A model generated the notes under the pieces. That model did no database searches. It saw only the letters and a list, made by a program, of their open reading frames with translations, and was not told the origin of the DNA. A stretch of 64,000 nt of DNA from Trichoplax sp. H2 (Eukaryota; Placozoa; Uniplacotomia; Trichoplacea): the NCBI GenBank assembly GCA_003344405.1, contig NOWV01000043.1:1-64000 (forward strand), read 5' to 3'. Every line of letters begins with the position of its first letter. Within the stretch, counting starts at the first letter, position 1. Of this stretch, positions 12,910 to 24,900 are shown in pieces. Made by a program: the position numbers and the translations under genes.

Positions 12910-15239
12910 TCGTTTTCTGTTGTATTAGTATTAATTAAAGACTTTGCTATCTTAATTTACCAACACAGGATAAAAAAAGCAAGATGATATGGAATCTAGT
13001 ATCAAAAGGATTGCAATACAGTATTTAATTTACTCAACAGCCGTTGAATTCTATCATTATTCGTCTGTATTAGGAATTGCAGAACGTCTCCAAGTCATGG
13101 TAACGATTGAAATGATATCAGCATACGGTGATGACCGATCAATATTCTTATCTATGTTTTCGCATTAATGAAGAAATGATTGATGCTATTGAAATTGATA
13201 TTTGTAGACCTTCATGCAAGGATTTCAGATCGCAATGGCAATACCAAGTTGGTTTGCTGGTACGCGTGATCGGTGATGGGATTGAATTGTAGCCCAACCT
13301 CAAATGATCGTTTCGTTGTATTGCTCTAGATTGATAACCTGAATTGGCTGATCATGGAGGTGATTAAAGTAGAATGAGTGACATAAGATTGAATTGAAAG
13401 AATTTCTTATTGCCGATGATACTCGATAGCTTGTCTATTTAACTTTCGATGTGAAATAGAATTGAGTGATGAATGACATCGGCATCAGTATGCTGTTGGT
13501 GGGGCCATAACTGGGGTTTGGAGTGTAATGTTTCGTTGGAGCCAAAGCGCTAGCAGTCATCGATCGTACCAATCCAACGACTTGTAATAAGAGAAGTCCT
13601 TGACCAGTCCGTGCAGTACAGTACAGTACAATACAGCAATACTGTACAGTACAGTACAGTATACTGTACCGTGTACAGTATAATTGTAGTATAGTGTACG
13701 TACTGTACTGTACAGTACAGTACAGTAAAACTAAGCGATACTGTACAGTACTAATCTTGGATTGAGCTTGGTAGCAAGAATCATAAGTACTGTACAGTTT
13801 ACGATACACCCGCGTTACTGCCGTCCTCCTTTTTACCTTCCAGGGCCTGGACGGGGGCCGTCCACCTTGTTCTACTGTACTTGTATTTTTAAAATTTATC
13901 GGGAAAAAGTTCTGGGACAACTTGTATATGATGAGTTAACGAAAATTGAGTAACTCAACATTTTGCAATTGGAGCTACAATTAGTCATGGACTACTAGAT
14001 ACTTTTTCGACGAAGAATCCAGCGCTCCATGGACTAGTCTAGGATTATACCTACACCACTGTAATATACTGTATAATCGATTGTATTGTGCTGATAACTC
14101 AGTGGCGTAGCTAGAGCTAATTTGCGATTTTTACTCTTCTAAATACCGTTACGTATGTTCAAGGTTATACTACACGCCAGTAGCTACAGAAACTTCCTCT
14201 CGATCAATTTTGGGTCATCTATATATTTATACTAGAAGTTGTCTCACCATAGAAATTTTCGATAGTGTCCATGGCAATATTTTGAATTCTTCCATAGAAT
14301 ATCGATGTCATTTCATTTCTTCAAGAGGGCAGTATCAGCGCATCTACAGAGTAAAGTAATTTATATAAAAGCGTATATTGTGTATAATTACAGTAGTAGA
14401 CAAAATATCAGCGTCGTATCCGCATATGCATATGTATATGCATATGTTACGTACATAACACGCTTCATTAAACCTTGGAGCTATGCTTCTTACTAATTTT
14501 TCATATGTATTTTATATGCTATTAATAAAGTTAGATCAAGTAATCGTAGAGTCCTATTTGCGACATTTTACCTGAGTTGTCGTTCTTTTATTGGCTAACG
14601 CTACCTAAATATGATTTAGTTGGTGTGCATGTTCAGTAGATATAAATAGTAATATATCATCTATACTATATATTAAAATTTGACTGTCCGAATTTTGTAC
14701 GTCTGTGGGTATATGAAACTGACGCATATCACACACTGAGTCAGGAATAATTCATTCACGGGTCCTCTACTATACTTAGAAAAGATATAGACTGGAGGTT
14801 ACAGTAATATAGAATAAAGAGTAGAAGCACTGAAATAAAAGCTTCGACTAAGGAAAGAGTAGTCTCTTTGCTGCGAGATTTTCAATAGTATGACTATGAT
14901 GAATCAATAGTTCCACTATATAGTACTGTACAGTACAGTATACGGCAATGTGCAAAAGCCAGGATGTCATTTTATGATAGTATTACTGACTTACTGGAAA
15001 ATGAAATTAACTAATGCAGTGTTTATGAAGCCATGGACACACAAGTGATAACCAAGGAGTAATTCCTGGTATCGTGAGCGGGTATTCTACTTGCCGGCCT
15101 GGAGTGTGTCAAAGATTCTATCAATTTAGCGAGTCAGTAACATTGTCATAACAGAATACGCATAATTCCGGCAGGAATTACTCGATAATAATTTTTCTTT
15201 CCTCATTAAAGAGTGTTTCCTATTTTAACATCAAGGGGA
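12910..15239. other. Intergenic region with a GTAC-palindrome cluster
   Basis: No supported gene. The most distinctive part is about 13610-13800, where TACTGTACAG-type words are packed together, including many uninterrupted GTACAGTACAGTAC runs, followed by a GC-rich patch (CCAGGGCCTGGACGGGGGCC, near 13841-13860). The 161-residue minus-strand frame across this cluster is a translation of the repeats, not a gene. A short CATATGCATATGTATATGC tract lies near 14423-14445. Confidence 0.55.
13610..13790. repeat. GTACAG/TACTG self-complementary microsatellite cluster
   Basis: Runs of GTACAGTACAGTAC and its variants alternate with CTGTACCGTGTAC and TACTGTACTGTACAG. Because the core TACTGTACAG is nearly its own reverse complement, the tract can fold on itself in many registers. 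Similar clusters occur near 8.4, 14.9, 33.9-35.3, 48.4, 49.2 and 57-58 kb. Confidence 0.8.
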
Positions 15240-17530
15240 AAATTGTTGAGAAGTTCCAGGCTACGCAAATCTGGAGACAATCGACCAGGTTGGAAAGAAA
15301 AAATCCAAGGAGCAATTGATCCATCGAAAGACGAATAGAGCAACAAGGCAACATTTGCAGTTTTCAACATTGCATGGTACTAATGTGAGCGAGCATAATG
15401 TTATAGTACGAGTCAAATAATTACCGGCTGACCGTATCAGAATACAGTCTGGATACGATTGACCAGGTTAGAAAAAAATTTCAATGAGTAAATTGAACAA
15501 TCGAAAGACGGATAGACTAATAAGGTAACATTTGCATTTGCTATTTCCAGCATTGCAGGATAATCGATATGAGCGAGCATAGTCCGTGGTATTTTGTGCT
15601 ATTAGTACGAGTGAAATCAGTACCGGACGATAGTGTCAAAGTTCTTACAGTTTGGATACGATTAAACAGGTTAGAAAAAAAGATTGAAAGAGTAATTGAA
15701 TAATCGAAAGACGGATGGACCTATAAGACAACATTTGCATTTGCTGTTTCCAACATTGCAGGATAATTATTCGATATGAGCGAGCATCGTCACGGAATTC
15801 TAAGACTAATACTCTATTAGTCTTAGAGATTAATACTCTATTAGTCTTAGAAATCTCAGGTATTTATGCTATCAGTACGAGTGAAATCAGTACCGGATGA
15901 CCGTGTCAAAGTTCTTACAGTTTGGATACGATTAACCAGGTAAGAAAAAAAATTTCAAAGAGTAATTGAATAATCGAAAGATGGATGGACCAATAAGACA
16001 ACATTTGCATTTGCTATTTCCAACATTGCAGGATAATTATTCGACATGAGCGAGCATAGTCACGGACTTCTAAGACTAATACTCTATCAGTCTTAGAAAT
16101 CTCTGGTATTTATGCTATCAGTACGAGTGAAATCAGTACCGGATGACCGTGTCAAAGTTCTTACAGTTTGGATACGATTAACCAGGTTAGAAAAAAAAAT
16201 TCAAAGAGTAATTGAATAATCGAAAGGCGGATGGACCAATAAGACAACATTTGCATTTGCTGTTTCCAACATTGCAGGATACTTATTCGACATGAGCGAG
16301 CATAGTCACGGACTTCTAAGACTAATACTGTATTAGTCTTAGAGATTAATACTCTATTAGTCTTAGAGATTAATACTCTATTAGTCTTAGAGATTAATAC
16401 TCTATTAGTCTTAGTGATTAATACTCCATTAGTCTTCGAGATCAATACTCCATTAGTCTTAGAAATCTCTGGTATTTGTGCTATCAGTACGAGTGAAATC
16501 AGTACCGGATGACCGTGTCAAAGTTCTTACAGTTTGGATACGATTAACCAGGTTAGAAAAAATTGAAAGAGTAATTGAATAATCGAAAGACGGATGGACC
16601 AATAAGACAACATTTGCATTTGCTGTTTCCAACATTGCAGGATAATTATTCGACATGAGCGAGCATAGTCACGGACTTCTAAGACTAATACTTTATTAGT
16701 CTTAGTGATTAATACTCTGTTAGTCTTAGTGATTAATACTCCATTAGTCTTAGAAATTAATACTCCATTAGTCTTAGAGATTAATACTCCATTAGTCTTA
16801 GAGATTAATACTCTATTAGTCTTAGAGATTAATACTCTATTAGTCTTAGTGATTAATACTCCATTAGTCTTAGTGATCAATACTCCATTAGTCTTAGAAA
16901 TCTCTGGTATTTGTGCTATCAGTACGAGTGAAATCAGTACCGGATGACCGTATCAAAGTACGAGTGTTACCGCCTGCGCGGATAGTGCCATTGATTCAAT
17001 GAATTTGCTACCAGTTATTTCTTTTTCCTCTAGCAATATCACACTAATTCTATAATTTACAATAAATAAGTTTGAAATGAATTGATTGGCAATACTTCTC
17101 TTTCACCCTTCTTACAGTCTGGATACGATTAACCAGGTTAGAAAAAAAATTTCAAAGAGTAATTCAATAATCGAAAGACGGATGGACCAATTAAGACAAC
17201 ATTTACATTGACAATTTTCAACGTTGCAAGATAATTAGTATGAGCGAGCAATAGTGCTATCGGTACCAGTGAAATCAGTACCGTCAAAGTACTAGTGTAA
17301 CGCCAGCGGGTCGTGCAGTTGATATAATGAATTTGCTGCCAGTTATTTCTTTCTCCATTAGCAAGATCAAACTAATTCAATAATTTACTATCATGAGTTT
17401 GAAAAAAAGTCTTCTTGCTTTAAAAAATTGATTGGCAATACTTCTCTTTTACTCTCCTTACAGTCTGAATACGATTGACCAGGTTAGGAAAAAAATTTCA
17501 AAGAGCAATTGATCCATCGAAAGACGAATG
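15240..17530. repeat. Array of eight degenerate leader-like repeat units
   Basis: Eight diverged units share the order (C/T)TGGATACGATTAACCAGG, an A-rich run, TTCAAAGAGTAATTGAATAATCGAAAGACGGATGG, then ACAACATTTGCATTTGC, then GAGCGAGCATAG, then GTGCTATCAGTACGAGTGAAATCAGTACCGG. The CCAGG anchor occurs near 15287, 15460, 15663, 15933, 16182, 16545, 17122 and 17477. Unit length is about 170-575 bp and depends on how many copies of a nested 24-bp repeat each carries. The last unit contains the start codon of the TERB1-like gene. In earlier copies the same position reads ATAGA, or ATGGACC followed soon by a stop, so they are non-coding relatives of the gene's 5' end. Confidence 0.85.
15798..16905. 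repeat. Nested 24-bp minisatellite (ATTAGTCTTAGAGATTAATACTCT)
   Basis: Inside four consecutive leader-like units there are blocks of a 24-bp repeat built on AGACTAATACTCTATTAGTCT, an inverted repeat with 9-bp arms and a 3-base loop. Copy number varies from one unit to the next: about 2 near 15798-15855, 1 near 16073-16100, 6 near 16315-16465 and 9 near 16675-16895. Because 24 is a multiple of three, open frames with repeating ISKTNRVL-like octapeptides appear on both strands. These are artefacts of the repeat. Confidence 0.85.
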
Positions 17531-20500
17531 GATCAACAAGGCAGCAGTTTCCATGACGATTCATTGATAAACAGTCAAGTACTTTCGGAAAAAGATTTAA
17601 AATTTTTAATGCAAGCTTTAAAAATTCCAAGTACTCAACATCAAGCAATGGCTTGTGTAGCAATGCTATGCTCTAGCAAAGGTACGTAGGAATGAGATTT
17701 AGTACTGTATTGATATGGGCTGGTAATGGATGATGGAGGCTATTTGAAACGTCGTCATTGCTGGACGGCTTTCATCTACTCGCTGAACGCATCGCCATTT
17801 CGTCACTATCACTGTATTAATCCTCTTGTTAACCCAATTCAATGAATCGGATTGATTTCCCAATTCTATATGCTAAAGAACTTTGATCTTAAACTTACAA
17901 ATGGAAGAAATAACCAATTCTTTTAGCTTGCGTCTTATCATTTTTAAATTGTAACCTACCAAAAGAATGAATGATATTGCAATTTTTTGTACAGGGAATC
18001 ATGCGGTAATCAATCCGTTTATCAGCGGTATTTATCATCGCGGAGGGCTTGACATTTTACAGCAAGTGATCTTAACTTCTAGAGATTGTCAGACATTAAA
18101 AGTGGCTTTAATGGCACTGGCTAGTTGTATTGAGCAAGATGGTAAAGTATCTTATTACTATCAGATGGTAGCACTTAACACGTTTTTTTTGGAGCTGCTT
18201 TTCTTCAATACGAGCACATTAAAATGCTTACAAAAGTGACAGTGATTGATGTGCGTAATTACAGTATAAGCTGTATCAATACTTGCATCCTACAATTTGA
18301 TTTCCTTCGATATAGATCAAGCCTCTACAATCCCACATGGTCATTATAGTATCTTAACAGTAAATGATAAAAACGAAAGCGACATCTAAGATGTAGATTA
18401 TAAACATACCTGCACTTGCTTTATATTAATATGTGAAATTGATCCCGCTGTAAAGAGTGGCTCTAATTTATTTACTTTTCGTACACTTTACCGGCCAACC
18501 GAATATCTTAAAGGTTTACTGCTTATGGTTTTGTAAACGCACATTTGAGGTGAACGTAGCTTCTATGTGCTAATCTCCTACATGACAGAATTATATAGGT
18601 GTAAATACCTAAAGCAATTTTTCCACTTTCTCTTTTACGCCGGTGTTATCTAGGAAACTGTAAATTTCATGTTTACACTCAATCCTTATACAATAGTTTA
18701 TATGCTATCCTCTCTTCAGTTGTTACCAAGGATGCTTGGGCATCAGCTGCGTATTTAATTAGTTGTCTTGTATTTAAAAATGGTAAGTACTTTTACGTAC
18801 CTTAAGTCAATTAGTCCCATACATTTCTACTGTTTCTGGAATACACGTCATGATGGACTGCAAATTGAACTCTGTGTAATTTGTGATGCAAAACTGTTGA
18901 AACTAGTTATGACAAAATAAGTTGTAGTTCTTCTACTTACAGTAAAGTGCTAATAGTGCTTACAATAATGTTGCTTTGCTAAGAACTATCAGTATAGATC
19001 GAAGCCATTTAAAGATTAGTTCTATATTTTATGAATAATTTAAAAGTCCTTGCAAAGTACGCTATATCCTTTTTGGTCTTCAAATTATAGTGTATGTGTT
19101 TACTAGATTACATAATTCACAACAATTCTTGCGAATATTAAAAGTGTTATTAGAAATTTGATAGAAAACATCAGATAGCGAATCACGCCTAAAATAACGA
19201 ATGCAATCTGCAGGTCGAGGACAAGTATTAGCTGGGAATTCCAGATGCTTGCACGGACTCTGTGATCTATTAAGGTAAGATATAATGTTTTCGTTTGGCA
19301 TTTGTGTCATCTAGCCATTATAAGATGCGAATGTATAGTAGTGCTGCCTTTCTTAAGAACGGTATGATGCTGCACAATGTGCAATCCTTAAAGTACTACA
19401 ATCTAGCTAAAATACTTTCTTTCAGTTATGCAATAGAACGAAGAGAAGTATCGGAGACTATGGTGTATCAAAACAGTATATGTCAGGATTTGATGGCGAG
19501 TGTAACATGTGCCATAACATGTTGTATTGCTAATCCTACTAATGGTAGTGAAAGTATTGCCTGGGTTGTACCGAAGCTATTCCTAGTTTTAAAAATTGAC
19601 TGCTTATTATCTGTCTTCTACCATCTTGATTCATACAATTTTTTAGTTACCAATCAGAACAAATGCGCTTTTATGCTACCTGAATTAATTTCTGCTTTGA
19701 AAAACAGCCAAGATTTGGTCTTGCTTTGTACCGTAACCAGTATTTTAAACGTCTTACTTGATAATCATGGTAATAGTGCTATAATTCTGCTAGGTGTGAA
19801 TTCACAATGGCAACTGGCTTAGCAACACATTTAGTTAACTAAATGAGCATTTCGATGTACTGTATTGATAGCGAGGAATATACGAATATTTCGTTACAAT
19901 GATGGCTTAAGGTGCCTTTACCGGGCTATAGACAACATTCTTAAACAATGGCATAAGGATATGAAATCAACAATCACATTAAAGGCCTTATACCACCTGA
20001 TTATGATTTCCAATAGCTTTGTTGATGAAGGTTTGATTGTAACGAAAGCAAATTATTCGTACGAGCTCGACATAGTAGAATATACCAATACGAGTTATCA
20101 CGTTGTGATCTTTAATCATCCTAGTCACTGAATTGTCCATATATGCTGTATATATTTACAGTCAAAAATAATGAATGCAAGCCTACATATAAGGATTATA
20201 TCTGCAACTTGGTAACAATACTAAGGACAATCATTAACAGTAAGAATAATAAGAACCTATGTGTTGAAATACTGATTGCGATAGGATATGCCGCAGCATC
20301 ACACCCGGGTAAATACTGTATAAACTCTTATTATATTTGCAAATGCCACAATTAACATTAAGCTTGATCGCTTCACGTCATATGTATATATATACAGTAT
20401 ATATATTTACACACTAACATATACTTGTGTACTCTCTTTAATGCAATAACTATGAAAACAACCTATAAAATTATTTTCAATAATTTTCTTCAATTTGAAT

Positions 20501-21144
20501 TCTTAACCTATTTAGAAGTTGCCAACTGCCTTTGTGAAACTGAATGTGTAACGATACTATCAGAATTACAAATTAATTCTGAGGTTTATTAGATTTTGCG
20601 TTTTTATTAAACTACGTAAACAATTTAACAAATAAGTATTTACTGTACTGTGTGCTAATTGTTGTTTACGCGTGGTGTAAGGCCTCTTTAGTTACTTAAT
20701 GTTCCAATATTGGTGCATATATCCAATGCTTACAGGTCAACGTCTTGGCTGAACTAGCGGATTATGTTCTAATAGAGCTCGAAAAAGGTAAGCTAAGCTG
20801 CATTGACAAATATGTATTGTTGTGATACATAGCAGCAAATTTTATCTTTACATCTAATATTCAGAAGAGGCTGTTATATTCTCATTATGAAAGTCTAGCC
20901 GAATCCGCACACCCAGTCTGCTTTAAACATATTACTATTGCTTTATTTTGTACGTTATGTAGATTGCAGCAGTACTTTACGATTCTAACTGTATTATTAC
21001 CAATAAATTACAGAAAGTAACAGACGATTCGAATTGGATACAATGAAATACAGAAACTCTTCTACATGCGAATGGATTCTATTAACAAAAGAGGATTGCG
21101 ATCTGTCTTCTGTAGAATTAATGTCGGATGAAACTCTAGATTAA
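17528..21144 (+). CDS. ARM-repeat protein, probable TERB1-like meiotic telomere protein
   Basis: Ten exons: 17528-17681, 17995-18141, 18720-18782, 19214-19274, 19426-19793, 19872-20030, 20162-20308, 20516-20583, 20736-20787, 21014-21144. They total 1350 nt (449 residues) with every phase matching. The product is a chain of armadillo-like helical repeats; examples are FMQALK..CVAMLC, RGGLDILQQVI.....LKVALMALASCIEQD, GRGQVLAGNSRCLHGLCDLL and NLVTILRTII.......VEILIAIGYAA. From memory, order and wording follow the N-terminal ARM region of animal TERB1, which attaches meiotic telomeres to the nuclear envelope; this family call is tentative. No Myb/telobox domain is present: the last exon is short and acidic (KEDCDLSSVELMSDETLD). 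A frame running on from exon 2 to 18239 also resembles this family, so an alternative exon there is possible. The start is the first ATG after an in-frame TGA and sits inside the last unit of the upstream repeat array. Confidence 0.6.
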
Positions 21145-21961
21145 ATGATTAGACTAGTTTATATTATCATAGGTTACAAGATTTTCGTTTCTTCTAGTTT
21201 AATATACAGCTTTGATTAATAGTGCAATTACAATTGAATAGCGTTGTCTCAATCTGTTCTAATCATAAACTGCTTCAAACGACTTCCCAGTAAAGCAATA
21301 AAAATATTGACTGTTTCAAACTATAAGTACCGTAATTACTTGCAGCCTTAATAATTTGTAAGGGTTTAGTGAAGGTCAAGTTTTTAATATACATAGTTAG
21401 GTAATCGTGCACTGTTGCAATTAGTTCTAATGCTTTGCAATGCAAGAAGTCTTGTAAAGTTAATCATGAGCTGATGGACTCATTAATAGCTTGTTTAATA
21501 TGTACATAAGCTAGAACTACCAATATTGGTAAACTTGATGCTTAGCCAAGTAATAGTGGTATTTTTGCATAAAGTAATCAAAACGCACTTCACAAAATGT
21601 AAATGAGTAACCAATACTTTAATGAGAGTATAAAATCTTTAAATACAGACGATAATTACTTGCATGGAAACTGTACATCATGTAGTATTACTGTAGAAAG
21701 ACAAAGTACAAAGTGAAGCTCCGGTCTTCTAGACATCGGATGACTGAAATATTCAATTAAATAAATGATTGACTATTGCAAAGAAAACAACAATTAAATG
21801 ATAGGTCATCAAAACTGGATAACTTCTTGCAAAATTATTTATTAATCTCGGTCGGTAGAAACCGTGTTCCCGTCTGTTTTTACAATTTTATTCGAAACTA
21901 TGATTAATTTAGACTGCGTCGAAACATTCATCCTTTTCGATGAAAAATTAAAGCTCGGATT
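21145..21961. other. Short convergent intergenic spacer
   Basis: The spacer lies between the 3' ends of the TERB1-like gene (plus) and MGAT4C-like gene 2 (minus). It is AT-rich and I see no open frame of interest. It contains the 12-bp palindrome ACCAATATTGGT near 21520 and probably supplies the 3' ends of both transcripts. Confidence 0.5.
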
Positions 21962-24900
21962 TTACTCAATTGCTTCAGACCAAATTGCAATTTCGCGTAA
22001 TATCACCCAATTGCGATATTTATTAGGTATATAAATTCTAACACAACGGATTGGATTTTTAAACGGCGATTGATTAAGGTTAGTCACATCAATGTCTACG
22101 TTACCATTTCTTTTGAAATCGCCAATTTTATTCCAGCTAATACATTGTTGAAGGTAATAAGTAGAAGAAACTTGCAATTCGGCAGTGTGTAAGCAATCTC
22201 GTCGCCTGGCCTTGTCACCAGTTAATACAGCTACCCGTTTTAATTTGATAGGACTATGAAATATGATGGTAATTGTATCTTTCGCTCGAGGCTGTTTACA
22301 CCAATAATACGTTACAGTTTTACCGTAAGCAAATTCTGGTTCAGTTCCACCATAACTTTGCAATGTTGTAGTAACTTTTGCTGGTGGATTATTACTATTA
22401 TAGACACGAGCAAGGGCAAATTGTATGTCCTTTAATGGCTGGGATTTTCCTTTCAGCGAAGATTTAATACCAATATGTTGAAATAATGATGGTAAATAAA
22501 CTAAATTACTTGGTAACATTTTCAAGTTACTGTAAAAATTGATGAGATAATCTACTGGATGCTCGTCATAAAACATGTAGAAAAAACGTCCTAATTCAAC
22601 AATATCACTACTTCGGTATAATTTACCGATATAACCTAATGTAGAAAAATGAATGCTGCTCCAATTTTTATGTCGCTGTCGATGAATATAGTCACGAATT
22701 ATATCGAAGTAGCCGTGAAAGGTAACAACATCGTCCTCTAATTGCATGTAATACTGTGAAAGAGTAGCTGAATATTCAAATAGGAAGGCATAGTCGATAC
22801 ACTGTTTGGATCTCCAAAATACACGATCAGGCGAATCGTTATAGTTACGCTTTAAATTACGCAACTTTGGATAATACCAGCGTGGAGCTTGAATAATTTG
22901 CACTAAGCCTGATTCTAACCAAGGTTGATAAGTTTTCTTTAACTCTTGTACTCGTTTTAACTTATATAGTGGATCAAAATCGGCAAGAAATACAATAATA
23001 TTAACCATTTTCTGATCTTTGCCATTCAAGTTATTAATTAAAGATGTTAACGTCTTGAATAAGTAATCAGCACTGGCTCTCTTGACAGTAGGTATTCCAA
23101 TTGTTAAATAGCCTACGCAGGGTTGAAAGAAAAAAAATGAATTAAATAAAGATTGTTGAATTGACTTAAGCATAAGTAAAAGACGTACTCGCATTGCTTT
23201 CTAAGACTAACTTACGCGGTTGATCGGGCCATTTTCCTTCCAAAATAGCAATACTTTTATTCTTAAGATGGCCGTAGCAGGCACAGTTATTAACTGTTGT
23301 TGAATTCTTAAAAGCATTCACTAATGGAAATGAATAGAATTATAAATTTATTGCCACTTTCTAGATTACTATAATTACTTTTCAGAAATTTAAGATTTTA
23401 GGTTACAGTCGATACTGTTAGTTTAATGCAATATTTATGCTATCTATTTGCTTTAGAAATTAATTAACAATCGCGTTGATTGATTTTAATTTGCAATATT
23501 ATCTTATTGAATTTGGTAATAAAAACAGTGGCTAAACCATAGTAAATTTAAAATATCGCAACATAAAGATGGCATCAACATGGTGGTTATTATCGGTGAA
23601 GTAACTACTGTCAATTACATTCTACTATGTTCTATTGATTGGATTGAAGGAAAGATGCTGATTATAATGATGCCTGTTCGCTAATACCGACAAGTATATG
23701 GTATAACAAGAGCAGATGATGAAAGAAATTTGTATTTCAACGATAGTCATGTGGACTATTTTTTCAGTTAATCAAGTCTCAATCACTTTCTAATACAAAT
23801 AGTTTAACCTTGATATGATACTGTTATGATATTACAAAGTAGTGTATAGTAATACGTTTTATCATCAATTCTTTTTTTAAACTAATCCAAGACCGGCATA
23901 GTAATAACAGCAGAAAATGAAAGAAATCTCCATTTTAACTACTGTATAATATTACGTTTACCAAGTGTCAATTACTTTGTAGTGCAAATGATTTAACCTT
24001 GATATGATGATGTCATATTATCATAGGTAATACATTTTATCATTCTTTCGACGAATACAAAGTACAGCAGAGTAACATCAGCAAAAGATGAAAGAAATTT
24101 CTATTTTCTCCACGAGTATTATACACTATTGATCAAGGGAATAATATATTAGCCATCTCTCAATGCTTATTCTATTAGTGCTAGTTTAACCTCGATACGA
24201 TCCTGTCATGTTACTATAAAGTCATCCATTTTATCATTCTTTTAAACAAATACAAGTACAGTAGAGTAACATCAGTAAAAGGTGAAAGAAACCTCCATTT
24301 TCTCTATCAGTTTTGCACACTATTGTTCAAACGAATATTATGTTACCCATCTCTCAATGACTATTCTATCACTCTTAACCTTGATATTATCATGTAATGT
24401 CATGCTTAGAAGAGAAAGAAGTGTTCCACCATGTTCATTATTTGTGTTCTACTGTACAGCATTGTTTAAAGTAATATTATGTTGACCATTTGAATTTGCT
24501 TTCCTATTGCCAGGTTTAACCTTGATATTGTCATTTAACACCCATTAGAAAGGAATACGCTAATTATGCCTGCAATCTATTACAAGTACAAGAATAACGA
24601 CAGAAAATGGAAGAAACTTTCATGCTAAACTATCAATGTTGTATACTATTATTCAAATGAATATGATGCTGACCCTTTCTAGATTCCTTTTGGTTTTGAG
24701 TAACCGTAGTCAAACATTGTAATATTAAAATAGGTCGGTTCTGGTTAAATTTCCTATTATAAGCTTGAATGTGCATTCCTGTTAGCGAAGTTATCCTACC
24801 TATAAGTGACTTTATATAACGCTTTTAGTAAGACATACGTGTACGCTAATCATACTAGTAAATCTATACCAGCAGAGCAATTTTAGCTCAACACGACAAG

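Noticed and set aside
13435-13920. 161-codon minus-strand frame
   Set aside because: A large part is a translation of GTAC-type microsatellite (YCTVQYSTVQY-like). No domain.
16161-16947. Frames with ISKTNRVL or LVLEINTP repeats on both strands
   Set aside because: They arise because the 24-bp minisatellite unit is a multiple of three. Both strands are open and copy number varies.
15240-17530. CRISPR-like appearance of repeats with spacers
   Set aside because: Units are long, degenerate and of variable length, the genome is animal, and no cas gene is present.
20873-20889. Extra terminal exon of the TERB1-like gene (EEAVIFSL-stop)
   Set aside because: It is in phase but stops after eight residues. 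Direct joining of 20787 to 21014 keeps the frame and adds a more protein-like end. Kept as a possible alternative.
23112-23194. Start of MGAT4C-like gene 2 at 23194 (MRVRLLLMLKS)
   Set aside because: The stretch before GYLTIG is a T/C-rich tract ending in CGTAG, a splice acceptor at the same place as in the paralogue. The anchor exon at 25584-25707 closes the frame to the same total length.
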